A stretch of 64,000 bases of DNA from Rubrivivax sp. A210. GTDB taxonomy: Bacteria; Pseudomonadota; Gammaproteobacteria; Burkholderiales; Burkholderiaceae_C. The position numbers and the translations under genes were made by a program. The notes under the pieces were generated by a model. It had not been told where the DNA came from and ran no database searches. It was given only the letters and a program-made list of their open reading frames with translations. The DNA is taken from positions 1 to 64,000 of the forward strand of contig NZ_CAJGBN010000056.1 in the NCBI RefSeq assembly GCF_904426505.1, read 5' to 3'. Shown here one piece after another: positions 62,609 through 64,000 of the stretch. Within the stretch, counting starts at the first letter, position 1, and each line of letters starts with the position of its first letter.

Positions 62609-64000
62609 TTACTCGGGCTGCTTCGGTGCCTCGTCGGCCGGGGCCGGCGCTGCATCGGCCGGCGCGGCATCGCGGCGCGGGCGGTCGTCGCGGTCGCTGC
62701 GCTCGCGGCGCGGGCGGTCGTCGCGGTCGCGGCGCGGGGGGCGGTCGCCCCGGTCGCCACGCGGCTCGAAGCGCTCTTCCGGCATGCCCTCGGGCCGCTC
62801 GATCAGGGCCTTCATGCTCAGCTTGATGCGGCCCTTCTCGTCGGTCTCGAGCACCTTGACCTTGACCACCTGGCCCTCGGCCAGCAGGTCGGTCACGTTC
62901 TCGACGCGGTGGTGGGCGATCTGGCTGATGTGCAGCAGGCCGTCCTTGCCGGGCAGGATGTTGACCAGGGCGCCGAAGTCCAGGATCTTGGTGATGGCGC
63001 CTTCGTAGACCTTACCGATCTCGGCCTCGGCCGTGATCTCGGTGATGCGCTTCTTGGCGAACTCGGCCTTGTCGGCATCGGTGCTGGCGATGGTGATGGT
63101 GCCGTCTTCGCCAATGTCGATGGTGCAGCCGGTCTCTTCGGTGAGCGCGCGGATGGTGGCGCCGCCCTTGCCGATGACGTCGCGGATCTTCTCGGGGTTG
63201 ATCTTGAGCGTATAGAGGCGCGGCGCGAACACGCTCACCTCGGTCTTGGCACCGCCCACCGATTCGACCATCTTGGACAGGATGTGCAAGCGCGCTTCCT
63301 TGGCCTGGGCCAGGGCGACCTGCATGATTTCCTTGGTGATGCCCTGGATCTTGATGTCCATCTGCAGCGCGGTGATGCCGGCGTTGGTGCCGGCCACCTT
63401 GAAGTCCATGTCACCGAGGTGATCTTCATCGCCCAGGATGTCGGTCAGCACGGCGAAGCGGTTGCCGTCCTTGATCAGGCCCATGGCGATGCCGGCGACG
63501 TGCGCCTTCAGCGGCACGCCGGCGTCGAGCAGGCTCAGGCAGCCGCCGCAGACCGAGGCCATCGACGACGAGCCGTTGCTCTCGGTGATCTCGGACACCA
63601 CGCGCAGCGTGTAGGGGAAGTCTTCCTTCTTCGGCAGCACGGCGATCAGCGCGCGCTTGGCGAGGCGGCCGTGGCCGATCTCGCGCCGCTTGGGGCTGCC
63701 CACGCGGCCCGTTTCGCCGGTGGCGAAGGGGGGCATGTTGTAGTGCAGCATGAAGCGGTCTTCGAACTCGCCGGCCAGCGCGTCGATGCGCTGGGCGTCG
63801 CGTTCGGTGCCCAGCGTCGCGGCCACCAGGGCCTGCGTTTCGCCGCGCGTGAACAGCGCCGAGCCGTGGGTGCGGGGCAGCACGCCGGTGCGGATCTCGA
63901 TGGCGCGCACCGTGCGCGTGTCACGGCCGTCGATGCGCGGCTCGCCGGCCAGGATCTGGCCGCGCACGATAGCGCTCTCGATGTTGAACAGCAGGCCCTC
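62609..64000 (-). CDS. pnp: Polyribonucleotide nucleotidyltransferase, C-terminal part
   Basis: PNPase degrades RNA 3'-to-5' by phosphorolysis. The reading frame is open to the right edge, so about the first third is outside the window. The 463 visible residues include the second RNase PH domain (RTGVLPRTHGSALFTRGETQALV, DRFMLHYNMPPF), its catalytic ICGG-type region (VCGGCLSLLDAGVP), the KH domain (IRDVIGKGGATIRALTEETG) and the S1 domain (VYEGAITKILDFGALVNILPGKDGLLHIS). A basic-acidic tail of about 60 residues with repeated RDDRPRR follows, longer than in E. coli. Confidence 0.96.
   Translation of the reverse strand, partial: EGLLFNIESAIVRGQILAGEPRIDGRDTRTVRAIEIRTGVLPRTHGSALFTRGETQALVAATLGTERDAQRIDALAGEFEDRFMLHYNMPPFATGETGRVGSPKRREIGHGRLAKRALIAVLPKKEDFPYTLRVVSEITESNGSSSMASVCGGCLSLLDAGVPLKAHVAGIAMGLIKDGNRFAVLTDILGDEDHLGDMDFKVAGTNAGITALQMDIKIQGITKEIMQVALAQAKEARLHILSKMVESVGGAKTEVSVFAPRLYTLKINPEKIRDVIGKGGATIRALTEETGCTIDIGEDGTITIASTDADKAEFAKKRITEITAEAEIGKVYEGAITKILDFGALVNILPGKDGLLHISQIAHHRVENVTDLLAEGQVVKVKVLETDEKGRIKLSMKALIERPEGMPEERFEPRGDRGDRPPRRDRDDRPRRERSDRDDRPRRDAAPADAAPAPADEAPKQPE

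Overview
The window is very GC-rich, densely coded chromosomal DNA of a betaproteobacterium, most likely a member of the Burkholderiales. The evidence is gene content and order: a 14-gene nuoA-N operon of proteobacterial order, preceded by tRNA-Leu(GAG), secG and tpiA; a system I cytochrome c maturation (ccm) cluster; and a gcvTHP operon behind a tandem glycine riboswitch. No insertion sequence, prophage or integrase gene is visible. The genus is not certain from this sequence alone.

Layout. 1-214 is the start of a secreted protein that runs off the left edge, followed by a 345-bp gap holding a solitary CRISPR-repeat-like palindrome. 560-7016 is the ccm cluster on the minus strand, ccmA-B-C-E-F-G-H-I, with ccmD missing from its usual place. 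7024-14005 holds a class V aminotransferase, an enoyl-CoA hydratase-like protein, a plus-strand pair (cupredoxin lipoprotein plus EB_dh heme-domain protein), a diguanylate cyclase with a periplasmic CxxCH heme motif, and an acyl-CoA synthetase. 14062-15832 has metY and a CoA-binding protein. 15865-20744 is the glycine-riboswitch-controlled gcvT-gcvH-gcvP operon. 20752-27009 has a GGDEF-EAL protein with a C-terminal zinc-binding (CZB) domain, sdaA and a YbfB/YjiJ-type MFS transporter. 27010-34540 has an RND pump with its adaptor and a second GGDEF-EAL protein. 34620-44875 is mixed housekeeping: an MFS gene with no ordinary start codon, aroC, a CBS protein, a chemoreceptor, a second O-acetylhomoserine sulfhydrylase, a hydrolase, a YihY protein, a DUF2069 protein, a D-2-hydroxyacid dehydrogenase and a DUF1178 protein. 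44872-60030 is a NUDIX hydrolase and the complete nuo operon. 60031-64000 has the nuo leader with a terminator-like hairpin, tRNA-Leu, secG, tpiA, a quinone oxidoreductase and the C-terminal two thirds of pnp.

How it fits together. Several genes serve glycine/serine and one-carbon flow (gcvTHP, sdaA, a serine-glyoxylate-type aminotransferase). Others serve respiration and redox (ccm, nuo, cupredoxin/EB_dh). Three c-di-GMP enzymes have distinct sensory modules: heme c, CHASE/PAS/CZB, and PAS. The most unusual observations are a recurring TANNNT-N6-ATG arrangement that predicts leaderless mRNAs for at least five genes, an attenuator-like hairpin where ccmD should be, an MFS gene whose first 99 codons contain no ATG, GTG or TTG, and the CRISPR-repeat-like orphan at 431-466.
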